DNA of 64,000 nucleotides, taken from an uncultured Oscillospiraceae bacterium (GTDB taxonomy: Bacteria; Bacillota; Clostridia; Oscillospirales; Oscillospiraceae). The notes under the pieces were generated by a model. It saw only the letters and a program-made list of their open reading frames with translations. It ran no database searches and was not told where the DNA came from. The stretch is from contig CAKTPM010000001.1 in the NCBI GenBank assembly GCA_934591705.1, positions 110,554-174,553 of the forward strand, written 5' to 3'. Position 1 is the first letter of the stretch. Each line of letters starts with the position of its first letter. The translations under genes were made by a program, and so were the position numbers. This document shows, piece after piece, positions 50,568 to 59,623 of the stretch.

Positions 50568-51794
50568 TTACTTGACGGTGAAGTACTTCTCGGGAACCAC
50601 GACATCGGTAGCGCCCATGTAGCGGCCGGGATCGCCCATGATGTAAGTATCCTGATAGACCAGGAAGAACTTCTCGGACTTCACGCCGGTCTCGGCATTG
50701 GTGTAAGCAGAGCCGTTCCAGGAAGCGTCGCCGGTGTACACGGCGAAGGCCTTGGCGATGTCATCGAGGTCGCACAGCTCGCTGTTGCCGTCGAGGACAT
50801 TCTTGGCGTGCTCGGCAAGGCCGGCAGACAGGGTGTAGCCATAGGAGTAAGCCCAGGTGCCGAAGCGGCCGGCGCCGCCCTTCTCGCAGACGGCCTTCTC
50901 GACCTTGGCCAGGATCTTCTGGAAGTCGCCGGCTTCGGCGGTCAGGTCAATACCCAGAGCGCCGGGATAGCCCATCAGAGGAGAGGGGAGGTCGGCCTCG
51001 ATGAAGTAGCCGCCGAACTCGAGCAGACGCTTCAGCAGGGGCTCGGTGTGGGCGTCGTTGGTGCAGAAGTAAGCGGACTTCTGGCCATACTTCTCGATCC
51101 ACTCGGGGGCCTTCTCAAGCACATAGGCCTGGGCACCGGCGGTACCGACATCGGAGGTGGGGTCGGGAGCGGTCTCCAGCACGAACTTCATGCCGAACTC
51201 CTCGCAGGCGGCCTGCATGACGGCCACACGGCGGGACATGGTCTCATAGGACATATGGCGGGGGAAGGAGATGTGCACGAAGGTGTCGCAGCCCAGCTCG
51301 TGAGCGGTGCGGATGATCAGATAGCCGCGGGCCACGAAGTCGTTGTTGGTGGTCAGGTCGGCAGCGCTCTCGATGAGGGCGATGTCCTCGTGGGACTCAC
51401 CGGCGATGCACAGGATGTCAGGACGACGCTCCTTGATCTGGCGGAAGGCCTCGGCGGTGCCGGGAACGGACTGGTTGACGATGACGGCCTTCATCAGGGG
51501 ATCGTCGGACATGCTGACGATCTTCTGGATGGTGGTCTCAAGCTCTTCGGTGAAGTTGTCGGGATAAATGTCCAGCTTGACCATATCCTCGCCATACTTG
51601 GCCTGGAAGGCCTCAGCGCCGCGGCGGTCATCCTCGGACTGGGAAACGGAGCCGGTCACAATGCCGATGTGGTAAGCAGCGGCGTCGCCGCCCTCGTTGC
51701 CACCATCGCCGGCGGGGGGAGTCTCGGTCTTGCCGCAGGCGACCAGCGTCAGCGCCATGGCCAGAGCCAAGATCAGTGCAAATAACTTCTTCAT
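50568..51794 (-). CDS. DUF3798 solute-binding lipoprotein
   Basis: 408 residues. Lipobox LTLVAC with Cys20, then a Gly/Asp linker and a two-lobed Rossmann-like domain: YHIGIVTGSVSQSEDDRRGAEAF, MKAVIVNQSVPGTAEAFRQI, DTFVHISFPRHMSYETMSRR and SAYFCTNDAHTEPLLKRLLE. This pattern is that of DUF3798, a binding-protein-like family of unknown ligand. It is the first gene of the operon, directly ahead of the ATPase and two permeases, which identifies it as the receptor of this importer. AGGAGGG ribosome-binding site. Confidence 0.85.
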   Translation of the reverse strand: MKKLFALILALAMALTLVACGKTETPPAGDGGNEGGDAAAYHIGIVTGSVSQSEDDRRGAEAFQAKYGEDMVKLDIYPDNFTEELETTIQKIVSMSDDPLMKAVIVNQSVPGTAEAFRQIKERRPDILCIAGESHEDIALIESAADLTTNNDFVARGYLIIRTAHELGCDTFVHISFPRHMSYETMSRRVAVMQAACEEFGMKFVLETAPDPTSDVGTAGAQAYVLEKAPEWIEKYGQKSAYFCTNDAHTEPLLKRLLEFGGYFIEADLPSPLMGYPGALGIDLTAEAGDFQKILAKVEKAVCEKGGAGRFGTWAYSYGYTLSAGLAEHAKNVLDGNSELCDLDDIAKAFAVYTGDASWNGSAYTNAETGVKSEKFFLVYQDTYIMGDPGRYMGATDVVVPEKYFTVK

Positions 51795-51855
51795 AGTACC
51801 CTCCTGTTAGAAATATTGTGTGGTGCATCAAATTTACACAACACACTATGGTCAC

Positions 51856-51884
51856 ATTTTAGCAACAATTTGTTAATTTGTCAA
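51856..51884 (-). promoter_or_regulatory. Promoter and palindromic operator of the DUF3798 importer operon
   Basis: Minus strand TTGACA (51884-51879), 17-bp spacer, TAAAAT (51861-51856). An 11-bp palindrome AACAATTTGTT (51864-51874) fills most of the spacer, a position where a bound repressor would block polymerase. No regulator gene is adjacent. The remaining stretch to 52040 (about 155 bp) holds no feature I can support. Confidence 0.7.
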
Positions 51885-52040
51885 TACTCGGTGTACTTCC
51901 CGCAGGGTTTGTTTTTCCGGGGTGAACATCCGCCAGGGCTCATATACCGGGCTTTCGGGGCCCGGGGCCCGCCGGGAGATATTCCGCTTTGTATTATTTT
52001 TATTCGCTCAGCGGCCGGGGCCGCCGCCTCGCCCCCGGGT

Positions 52041-52082
52041 AAAAAAGAGGCCCCGAGGCCGCCTTGAGCGGTCTCGGGACCC
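52041..52082 (-). terminator. Terminator after the SHOCT gene pair
   Basis: GGTCCCGAGACCGC / GCGGCCTCGGGGCC stem with a 5-base loop followed by TCTTTTTT on the minus strand. Confidence 0.85.
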
Positions 52083-52095
52083 GATCGTTTTTATC

Positions 52096-52884
52096 TCATT
52101 CGCTCTCGCCAGGGGTGTTCTCCCCTGCCGGAGCATTCTCCGCGGGGGCAGGGCTCTCCGCGGGGGCGGCGTTCTCAGCGGGGGCGGCGGGGGCGGGCTT
52201 GTCTCTGCCCAGGAGTACATCCCGCTTGGCGGCAAACTCCGCCTCGGTGAGCACACCCTCGTCCAGCAGCTTCTTCAGCTCCACCAGCTTGTGCAGGACC
52301 GCGTCGCTCATCACCCCTCGGCGGGCAGGTCCCGTCCAGGCCCCCTGCCCTGCCGGTGCAGGCGGGATATCCCCGGTGAAGAGCAGCACCGCCAGAAGCA
52401 GCCCGGCAAATTCCACCCAGGTGACCAGCAGCCCCCAGCGGAAAAAGGTAAAGGTATTCAGCAGCGCCGCGGCGGCGCAGGCCCCCACGCCCACCAGGGC
52501 CAGGGTCTTATCCTTTTCCTTGCCCATGAGCGCCAGGGCCACCAGCAGGAAGGCCCCCATCCACAGGGCGTCGCTGAGAATGGTGCGCAGTGAGCCAAAG
52601 CTCAGCCCGTAGCGTACCTCCCACACCACCGTTTCCAGAAGGAAGTATACCTCGCAGGCAGCGGCGGCCAGGGTGCCGCAGCCAAAGAGCTTTTCCTCCC
52701 TGCGCCAGCAGGCCAGGGCCATCACCACCAGGGCCACGGTGAAGCCCAGGGAGAACACAAGCCCCAGATGAAAATGGAAGCCCCAGGTGGCCCAGCTCAC
52801 CATTCTATTCACGACCCGATAGACGGCGCACACCGCCAGGCACAGCGCCGCCGGCAGGGCGAAATTGACAGATTTCTTTTCCAT
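52096..52884 (-). CDS. Multi-spanning membrane protein with C-terminal SHOCT domain
   Basis: 262 residues. About six membrane helices in the first 175 residues (for example LGLVFSLGFTVALVVMALAC and FAGLLLAVLLFTG), then a SHOCT motif (LHKLVELKKLLDEGVLTEAEFAAKRDVLLG, about 200-229) and a low-complexity Ala/Pro/Glu tail with repeated PAPAEN-type units. SHOCT motifs are short oligomerisation or lipid-associated tails. The start at 52884 (MEKKSVNF) has GAGGG upstream; an in-frame ATG at 52896 overlaps the previous stop but lacks a site. Function unknown. Confidence 0.7.
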   Translation of the reverse strand: MEKKSVNFALPAALCLAVCAVYRVVNRMVSWATWGFHFHLGLVFSLGFTVALVVMALACWRREEKLFGCGTLAAAACEVYFLLETVVWEVRYGLSFGSLRTILSDALWMGAFLLVALALMGKEKDKTLALVGVGACAAAALLNTFTFFRWGLLVTWVEFAGLLLAVLLFTGDIPPAPAGQGAWTGPARRGVMSDAVLHKLVELKKLLDEGVLTEAEFAAKRDVLLGRDKPAPAAPAENAAPAESPAPAENAPAGENTPGESE

Positions 52885-52892
52885 GGTGTCCC

Positions 52893-53393
52893 TCATACGC
52901 GGTTGAGCAGCTCCGCCTTCTTGGCGGCATACTCCTCCTCGGTGAGGATCCCGGCATCGTAAAGGCCCTTGAGCTCCTTGAGCTTATCCAGGGCCTGGGC
53001 GTCCTTGCGGGTGCTGCCGGCGATGGTGTCGGCGGCGTTGCTCACAAAGTCGCTGCGGGTGTTGGCATAGGAGCCGTCCTTCCACACGATGTCAGCGGAG
53101 AAGGCCAGGATGCAGTTGAAGATGTAGGGGAAAAACAGCAGCCCGATGCCGAAGCCGGTGCTCTTATTGAAGGCATGGGCCAGGTCGATGTCCAGCTTGA
53201 TGGCCAGGTAGATGTTGTAGAAGGGGATCAGCAGCAGCAGGAACTTCCAGCCGTTGCCGTAGAGGACCTGGAAAAGGACATAGAGGTTATAAATGGGGAT
53301 GATGCCCTCCCAGCCCTCGCGGCCCATCTTCTTGAAAACGAACCAGTTGGCCACCAAGGCCACGATCTGCAGGATGATACCCAAAAGTGTCAT
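52893..53393 (-). CDS. DUF5684-like membrane protein with C-terminal SHOCT domain
   Basis: 166 residues. Membrane helices near 5-20, 50-68 and 85-103, with the segment GREGWEGIIPIYNLYVLFQVLYG typical of DUF5684, then DGSYANTRSD and a C-terminal SHOCT motif (LDKLKELKGLYDAGILTEEEYAAKKAELL). It starts a two-gene operon; the next gene also ends in a SHOCT motif. Function unknown. Confidence 0.78.
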   Translation of the reverse strand: MTLLGIILQIVALVANWFVFKKMGREGWEGIIPIYNLYVLFQVLYGNGWKFLLLLIPFYNIYLAIKLDIDLAHAFNKSTGFGIGLLFFPYIFNCILAFSADIVWKDGSYANTRSDFVSNAADTIAGSTRKDAQALDKLKELKGLYDAGILTEEEYAAKKAELLNRV

Positions 53394-53436
53394 AGCGCTT
53401 CCTCTCTTTCCGGACTTTCGTCCCTGTTATGATGGG

Positions 53437-53465
53437 ATTATACCGTTTTTCCCGCCGGCCGTCAA
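53437..53465 (-). promoter_or_regulatory. Promoter of the SHOCT gene pair
   Basis: Minus strand TTGACG (53465-53460), 17-bp spacer, TATAAT (53442-53437). Confidence 0.85.
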
Positions 53466-53480
53466 TAGCGGATGGGGCGG

Positions 53481-53520
53481 TAAAAGGCCGCGCCCGGAAA
53501 AATCGGGCGCGGCCTTTCAG
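53481..53520 (-). terminator. Terminator after metQ
   Basis: AAAGGCCGCGCCCG / CGGGCGCGGCCTTT stem with a 7-base loop; TTTTACC follows on the minus strand. Confidence 0.88.
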
Positions 53521-53556
53521 GCGGCGGGAAGCCGCCGGCTAAGGGGGAAAGACGGC

Positions 53557-54393
53557 TTAGAAAATGGCCACCACGGCACCGTTATAGGTGTCGGCGATGT
53601 ACTGCTTCACGGCATCGCTGGTCAGGGCCTTCACCAGAGCCAGGGTCTTGGGGCTGTTCTCCTCTCCCTCCCGGACGGCCAGCACATTGGCATAGGTCTG
53701 GGCGGCGTCGCCGGAGGCATCCTCGATGGCCAGGGCATCGGCCACCTTCAGGCCCGCCTGGAGGGCGTAGTTGCCGTTGATGACGGCCACGGTGCCTTCG
53801 GCGCTGTTGGCCAGCTGCACGGGCACAGTGTCGGCCTGGAGGGCCTGGATGTCATAGCCGTGGTCGTCCACGATGTCCAGGGTGGTGACGCCCTCAGCGG
53901 CGCTGGCGCCCTCGGGCAACTCGATGAGCCCCTCCTGCTGCAGGAGCAGCAGCGCGCGGGTCTCGTTGGAGTCATCGGCGGGGATGAGGATGGTGGCGCC
54001 GGCGGGGATGTCCGCCACGGACTTCACGCCGCTGCCATAGAGGCCGAAGGGCTCATAGTGGATGGCGGCAGCGGCCACCAGGTGGGTGCCGTTGGAGGCG
54101 TTGAAGCTGTTGAGATAGGGGGTGTGCTGGAAGTAGTTGGCATCCAGGGAGCCGTCCTCCAGGGCGGTGTTGGGCAGGACATAGTCGTCATACACCACTA
54201 CCTTCAGGGTGTAGCCCTCGGCGGCGAGGGCGTCCTTCACCTGCTCGAGGATCTCGGCATGGGGCGTGGAGCTGGCGCCCACGGTAATGGTGGTGTCCGC
54301 GGCAGCGTCATCGGAGGGCTTTGCCTCCTGGCCGCAGGCGGCCAGAGACAGCACCAGCAGCAGGGACAGCAGAACGGTTACAAGCTTTTTCAT
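53557..54393 (-). CDS. metQ: Methionine-binding lipoprotein, MetQ/NlpA family
   Basis: 278 residues. Lipobox LSLAAC (Cys20). Mature part TTITVGASSTPHAEILEQVKDAL, VVVYDDYVLPNTALEDGSLDANYFQH (a family hallmark) and AIHYEPFGLYG. High-affinity receptor for methionine uptake. It lies after metI with a 32-bp gap, the third gene of metN-metI-metQ. Confidence 0.95.
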   Translation of the reverse strand: MKKLVTVLLSLLLVLSLAACGQEAKPSDDAAADTTITVGASSTPHAEILEQVKDALAAEGYTLKVVVYDDYVLPNTALEDGSLDANYFQHTPYLNSFNASNGTHLVAAAAIHYEPFGLYGSGVKSVADIPAGATILIPADDSNETRALLLLQQEGLIELPEGASAAEGVTTLDIVDDHGYDIQALQADTVPVQLANSAEGTVAVINGNYALQAGLKVADALAIEDASGDAAQTYANVLAVREGEENSPKTLALVKALTSDAVKQYIADTYNGAVVAIF

Positions 54394-54425
54394 GGTTTTT
54401 TCTCCTTTTTTGATAATGTCTCGGT

Positions 54426-55100
54426 TTATTTGATGCGTTTATCGGTACGCCGGCCAATTCTTGTGCCGACGAGCTGAATGATTTGAACGATGACCACCAT
54501 CAGCACCACGCACAGCCACACAATGTCGGAATTGCTGCGCTGGTGGCCGTAGATGATGGCGATCTGCCCCAGGCCGGTGCCGCCGAGCGTCGCGGCCAAG
54601 GCGGTATAGCCCAGAACGGTGACAGCGGAGATGGTGGCCCCCTGGATGAGGGCGGGCTTGGCCTCCGGCAAAAGCACATGGCAGACGATCTGCCAGTTGG
54701 TGCAGCCCATAGACTGGGCCGCCTCGATGACGCCGCCGGGCACCTCCCGCAGGGAGGACTCCACCATCCGCGCCACATAGGGGGCGGCGGCGATGATCAG
54801 CGTCACGATCACTGCGCCGTTGCCCAAGCTCACGCCTAAGATGAGCTTGGCCACGGGGATCATGGCCACCATGAGGATGATGCAGGGGATGGAGCGGAAA
54901 AAGTTTACCGCAAACCCCAGCACCCGGTTGAGCCACGGCATGGGGCAGATACCGCCCCGGTCGCTCACCGAGAGGATCACCCCCAGGGGCAGGCCGATGA
55001 CATAGGCGAACACCGTGGAGAGCACGGTCATGTACACCGTTTCCCAGATACCCGCCTGAATGAGGCCGTTGTTCCAGAGCTTGATGAGCATTTCAGACAT
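54426..55100 (-). CDS. metI: Methionine ABC transporter permease
   Basis: 224 residues, about five membrane helices, with the MetI segments FFRSIPCIILMVAMIPV and the coupling loop EVPGGVIEAAQSMGCTNWQI. The start at 55100 has GGAGGAGAAG upstream and overlaps the metN stop by 8 bp. Confidence 0.95.
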   Translation of the reverse strand: MSEMLIKLWNNGLIQAGIWETVYMTVLSTVFAYVIGLPLGVILSVSDRGGICPMPWLNRVLGFAVNFFRSIPCIILMVAMIPVAKLILGVSLGNGAVIVTLIIAAAPYVARMVESSLREVPGGVIEAAQSMGCTNWQIVCHVLLPEAKPALIQGATISAVTVLGYTALAATLGGTGLGQIAIIYGHQRSNSDIVWLCVVLMVVIVQIIQLVGTRIGRRTDKRIK

Positions 55101-56091
55101 CCTTCTTCTCCTCCTCCCACTGTACTTCGCTGTTTTGCAGCCATGCGATGACCTTTTCCGCCTGGCGCTCCTCCGGCGGCAGCTCCAGGATCATGTGACC
55201 GAACACCGTGCCCTCATACTCCTTGGTATCGGCGAAGAGGATGTTCACCGGCACCTGACAGTCCAGCGTCAGCTGGGAGATGATGGGGGCCCGGGAATAG
55301 CTGCCGTCGAAGACCAGCCGCAGCCGGCGGCCGCCGGTGGTCTCCAGGGCCTTGCGCTCCTGGGGCAGGATCAGCTCCTGGGCGATGCGGCTGCGGGGCG
55401 CGGTGAACACCTCCGCCACCTTGCCCTCCTCGGCGATGCGGCTGTGGTCGATGACCGCCACCCGGTCGCAGACCCGGTCGATGACCTTCATCTCGTGGGT
55501 GATGATGACGATGGTGACCCCCAGGTCCCGGTTGATCTGCCGCAGCAGCTCCAGGATGGAGCGGGTGGTGTTGGGGTCGAGGGCGGAGGTGGCCTCGTCG
55601 CACAGGAGGTACCGGGGCTTCGTGGCTAGGGCCCGGGCGATGGCCACCCGCTGCTTCTGGCCGCCGGAGAGCTGGGCCGGATAGGCGCCCTCCTTCTCCG
55701 AGAGACCCACCAGCTCCAAAAGCTCCCGGCCCCGCTCCTTGGCGGCTGGCTTGGGGGTGCCGGTGCGCCGCAGGGGGAAGATCACATTCTCCAGCACGGT
55801 CCTCTGCTCCAGGAGGTTAAAGCCTTGGAAGATCATGCCGATGGACCGCCGCAGCTTCAAAAGCTCCTTATGGGACAGGGCAGTGATGTCCTGGCCGTCA
55901 ATGATGACCTTGCCGCCGGTGGGGCGCTCCAGGAGATTGATGCAGCGCACCAAGGTGGACTTCCCTGCCCCGGAGAGGCCGATGACGCCGAAGATCTCCC
56001 CGTCCCGGATGGTCAGGTCAATATCCCGCAGCGCCTCCACCTGGCCGGAGGCCCCACGGTAGGTTTTGGAAAGATGCTGTAATTCGATCAT
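55093..56091 (-). CDS. metN: Methionine ABC transporter ATP-binding protein
   Basis: 332 residues. Walker A GLSGAGKSTLVRC, signature LSGGQKQRVAIARAL, Walker B YLLCDEATSALDP, switch HEMKV. The C-terminal ~80 residues (RLVFDGSYSRAPIISQLT...QVPVNILFADTKEYEGTVFG) form the NIL/ACT-like domain that binds methionine and inhibits transport in MetN proteins. The start at 56091 (MIELQHLSKTY) has AAGGAGGAG. An intrinsic terminator lies only 18 bp before this start, so expression depends on read-through. Confidence 0.96.
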   Translation of the reverse strand: MIELQHLSKTYRGASGQVEALRDIDLTIRDGEIFGVIGLSGAGKSTLVRCINLLERPTGGKVIIDGQDITALSHKELLKLRRSIGMIFQGFNLLEQRTVLENVIFPLRRTGTPKPAAKERGRELLELVGLSEKEGAYPAQLSGGQKQRVAIARALATKPRYLLCDEATSALDPNTTRSILELLRQINRDLGVTIVIITHEMKVIDRVCDRVAVIDHSRIAEEGKVAEVFTAPRSRIAQELILPQERKALETTGGRRLRLVFDGSYSRAPIISQLTLDCQVPVNILFADTKEYEGTVFGHMILELPPEERQAEKVIAWLQNSEVQWEEEKKDV

Positions 56092-56108
56092 TTCGCTCCT
56101 CCTTCGGA

Positions 56109-56149
56109 CAATAAAAAACGAACACGGCCGCTCATCGCTTCCGTGTCCG
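56109..56149 (-). terminator. Leader (attenuator) terminator ahead of metNIQ
   Basis: Minus strand CGGACACGG (56149-56141) pairs with CCGTGTTCG (56127-56119), 9 bp with one G-U, followed by TTTTTTATTG. It lies between the Met-rich leader ORF and metN. Confidence 0.85.
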
Positions 56150-56176
56150 AAATACACTTAAGATCCAGCTCAAAAA

Positions 56177-56296
56177 TCAGCTTTCATCGGATAAGGAGGG
56201 GGATGAGGCATATTTTAGGGCGCACATCAGCATGCACATGGAACCCATGCACATCATCCCGAACATCATGCGATTGCGGCTGAAAAGATCACGCAT
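56177..56296 (-). CDS. Methionine-rich leader peptide of metNIQ
   Basis: 39-codon ORF with ATG at 56296 and GGAG eight bases before it. It has nine Met in its first 24 residues (RMMFGMMCMGSMCMLMC) and three Cys, then a plain tail ending SDES. It lies between a good promoter and an intrinsic terminator ahead of a methionine transporter. This is the layout of a transcription attenuator in which a ribosome waiting at Met codons alters leader folding. A tiny membrane peptide is an alternative, but the codon choice and context favour a leader. Confidence 0.72.
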   Translation of the reverse strand: MRDLFSRNRMMFGMMCMGSMCMLMCALKYASSPSLSDES

Positions 56297-56354
56297 CTGA
56301 CTGTCTCCGTTAGTAATAGAATTTATAACTGGTTATCTCTTTGTTTGTGGGTAT

Positions 56355-56383
56355 AGTGTACGCCTGCCTGCGGTATTTGTCAA
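56355..56383 (-). promoter_or_regulatory. Promoter of the metNIQ leader and operon
   Basis: Minus strand TTGACA (56383-56378), 17-bp spacer, TACACT (56360-56355). Predicted start near 56348, about 50 nt before the leader ORF. I found no S-box or T-box pattern in the leader. Confidence 0.75.
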
Positions 56384-56497
56384 TTATAAGGTTCGCACAA
56401 CATTTTCTCCCGAAGAAAAACCGGGCTGTTTATTTTTTACAAATCCCGCCTCTCTGGGCGGCAGAGCCGGGGCTCCCCGGGGCCGGGCACAAAGTCC

Positions 56498-56526
56498 TTG
56501 TGCTTTTCGCCCCGCTGCTATAGAAT
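56498..56526 (+). promoter_or_regulatory. Promoter of the glycerate kinase gene with overlapping inverted repeat
   Basis: TTGTGC (56498-56503), 17-bp spacer, TAGAAT (56521-56526). GCACAA (56488-56493) and TTGTGC (56498-56503) form an inverted repeat whose right arm is the -35, so it may be an operator. Confidence 0.6.
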
Positions 56527-56577
56527 GGGGTGGAAGAGAGCATACACCGCATCATATTTTGCCGCAGGGAGGTTTTT

Positions 56578-57723
56578 ATGCCGAAGATCGTGATCATCCC
56601 CGACTCCTTTAAGGGGACTCTCTCCTCTGCCCAGGTCTGTGACACCGCCGCGAAGGGCATCCGCAGCGTCATACCCCGGGCGCAGATACGCACCATCCCC
56701 GTGGCCGACGGCGGCGAGGGCACCGTGGACGCCTTTTTGGCCGCCGTAGGCGGACGCCGGGTCACCCTCCCCTGCCGCGGCCCCTTCGGGGAGACCGTGG
56801 AGGGCTTTTACGGCGTTTTGCCGGACGGTACGGCGGTGGTGGAGATGGCGGCGGCCGCCGGGCTGCCCCTGGCGGCGGCACACCCGGATCCCTGCCGCAC
56901 CACCACCTACGGCGTGGGGGAGCTGATGGCCCACGCCCTTTCCCACGGGGCCAAGAAGCTCATCCTGGCCCTGGGGGGCAGCGCCACCAATGACGGCGGC
57001 TGCGGCGCCGCCGCGGCCCTGGGGGTACGGTTCCTTGATGAAGCCGGTGCGGAATTTGTCCCCACCGGCGGCACCCTGGGGCGGGTCGCCCGCATCTCCT
57101 TGGACCGGCGCAGCAGCGCCCTGGAGGCAGCGGCGCTGCAGGTGATGTGCGACATCGACAACCCCCTCTGCGGCCCCACCGGAGCCAGCGCGGTGTTCGG
57201 CCCCCAGAAGGGCGCCGATGACGCCGCCGTGGCCCTGCTGGATGAAAACCTCCGGCACCTGGCCCGGGTGATGGCCCGGGACCTGGGGCAGGATGTGCTG
57301 GAGCTGCCCGGCGGCGGAGCGGCCGGCGGCTTCGGCGCCGGGGCCGTGGCTCTGCTGGGCGGCCGCCTGCAGATGGGCATCGACACCCTGCTGGACGCCG
57401 TGGATTTCGATACTCTGGCTGCCGATGCGGATCTGATCGTCACCGGGGAGGGAAACCTGGATCGGCAGAGCTTACGGGGCAAGGTGGTCATCGGCGTAGC
57501 CCGGCGTGCCCGGCGGCTGGGGGTCCCCGTCGCCGCCCTGGTGGGCGGCAGCGACACCGACATTGCCCGGGCCTACGAGGCCGGCGTCAGCGGCGTGTTC
57601 CCCATCCATCCCCGGTGCGGCACCCTGGCGGAGCTTTTGCCGGAAAGCCGGGAGCACCTGCTTTTCACCGCCAAGAACCTGGCCCACTTTTTTCTGACCC
57701 TCCGGGGGCCCTTCCCCGATTGA
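56578..57723 (+). CDS. glxK: Glycerate kinase, GlxK/GarK type
   Basis: 381 residues. Phosphorylates D-glycerate (2-phosphoglycerate product in this type). N-terminus MPKIVIIPDSFKGTLSSAQV, PVADGGEGTVDAFL, ALGGSATNDGGCGAAAALG and the late IVTGEGNLDRQSLRGKV are all family signatures. The ATG at 56578 has AGGGAGG five bases before it; an earlier in-frame ATG at 56530 has no site. Single-gene unit; entry point for glycerate into glycolysis. Confidence 0.95.
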   Translation: MPKIVIIPDSFKGTLSSAQVCDTAAKGIRSVIPRAQIRTIPVADGGEGTVDAFLAAVGGRRVTLPCRGPFGETVEGFYGVLPDGTAVVEMAAAAGLPLAAAHPDPCRTTTYGVGELMAHALSHGAKKLILALGGSATNDGGCGAAAALGVRFLDEAGAEFVPTGGTLGRVARISLDRRSSALEAAALQVMCDIDNPLCGPTGASAVFGPQKGADDAAVALLDENLRHLARVMARDLGQDVLELPGGGAAGGFGAGAVALLGGRLQMGIDTLLDAVDFDTLAADADLIVTGEGNLDRQSLRGKVVIGVARRARRLGVPVAALVGGSDTDIARAYEAGVSGVFPIHPRCGTLAELLPESREHLLFTAKNLAHFFLTLRGPFPD

Positions 57724-57751
57724 GGATACCGGGCCGCCGACCTTCCGGACG

Positions 57752-57786
57752 CAAAAAACTGCCTGTCAGCGACAGGCAGTTTTTCT

Positions 57787-57787
<1 letters not shown>
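57752..57787. terminator. Bidirectional terminator between glycerate kinase and glnS
   Basis: AAAAACTGCCTGTC / GACAGGCAGTTTTT stem with a 3-base loop, A-run and T-run on either side, between convergent genes. Confidence 0.93.
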
Positions 57788-59520
<1,733 letters not shown>

Positions 59521-59566
59521 TGTTCACACTCCTTTGGTGTCTGTATTTGGTAAAAACCGAAGTTAT

Positions 59567-59595
59567 ATTATAGCCGCATTTCCGGCGAAAAGCAA
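59567..59595 (-). promoter_or_regulatory. Promoter of glnS
   Basis: Minus strand TTGCTT (59595-59590), 17-bp spacer, TATAAT (59572-59567). Confidence 0.75.
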
Positions 59596-59623
59596 GGTCT
59601 TTCCGCCCTTTATCCCGCACTTT

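Noticed and set aside
56091..56360. SAM riboswitch (S-box) or T-box ahead of metN
   Set aside because: I looked for the S-box core and the T-box AGGGTGG/GGTACCGCG-type segment in the leader and saw neither; the leader is mostly taken up by the Met-rich ORF.
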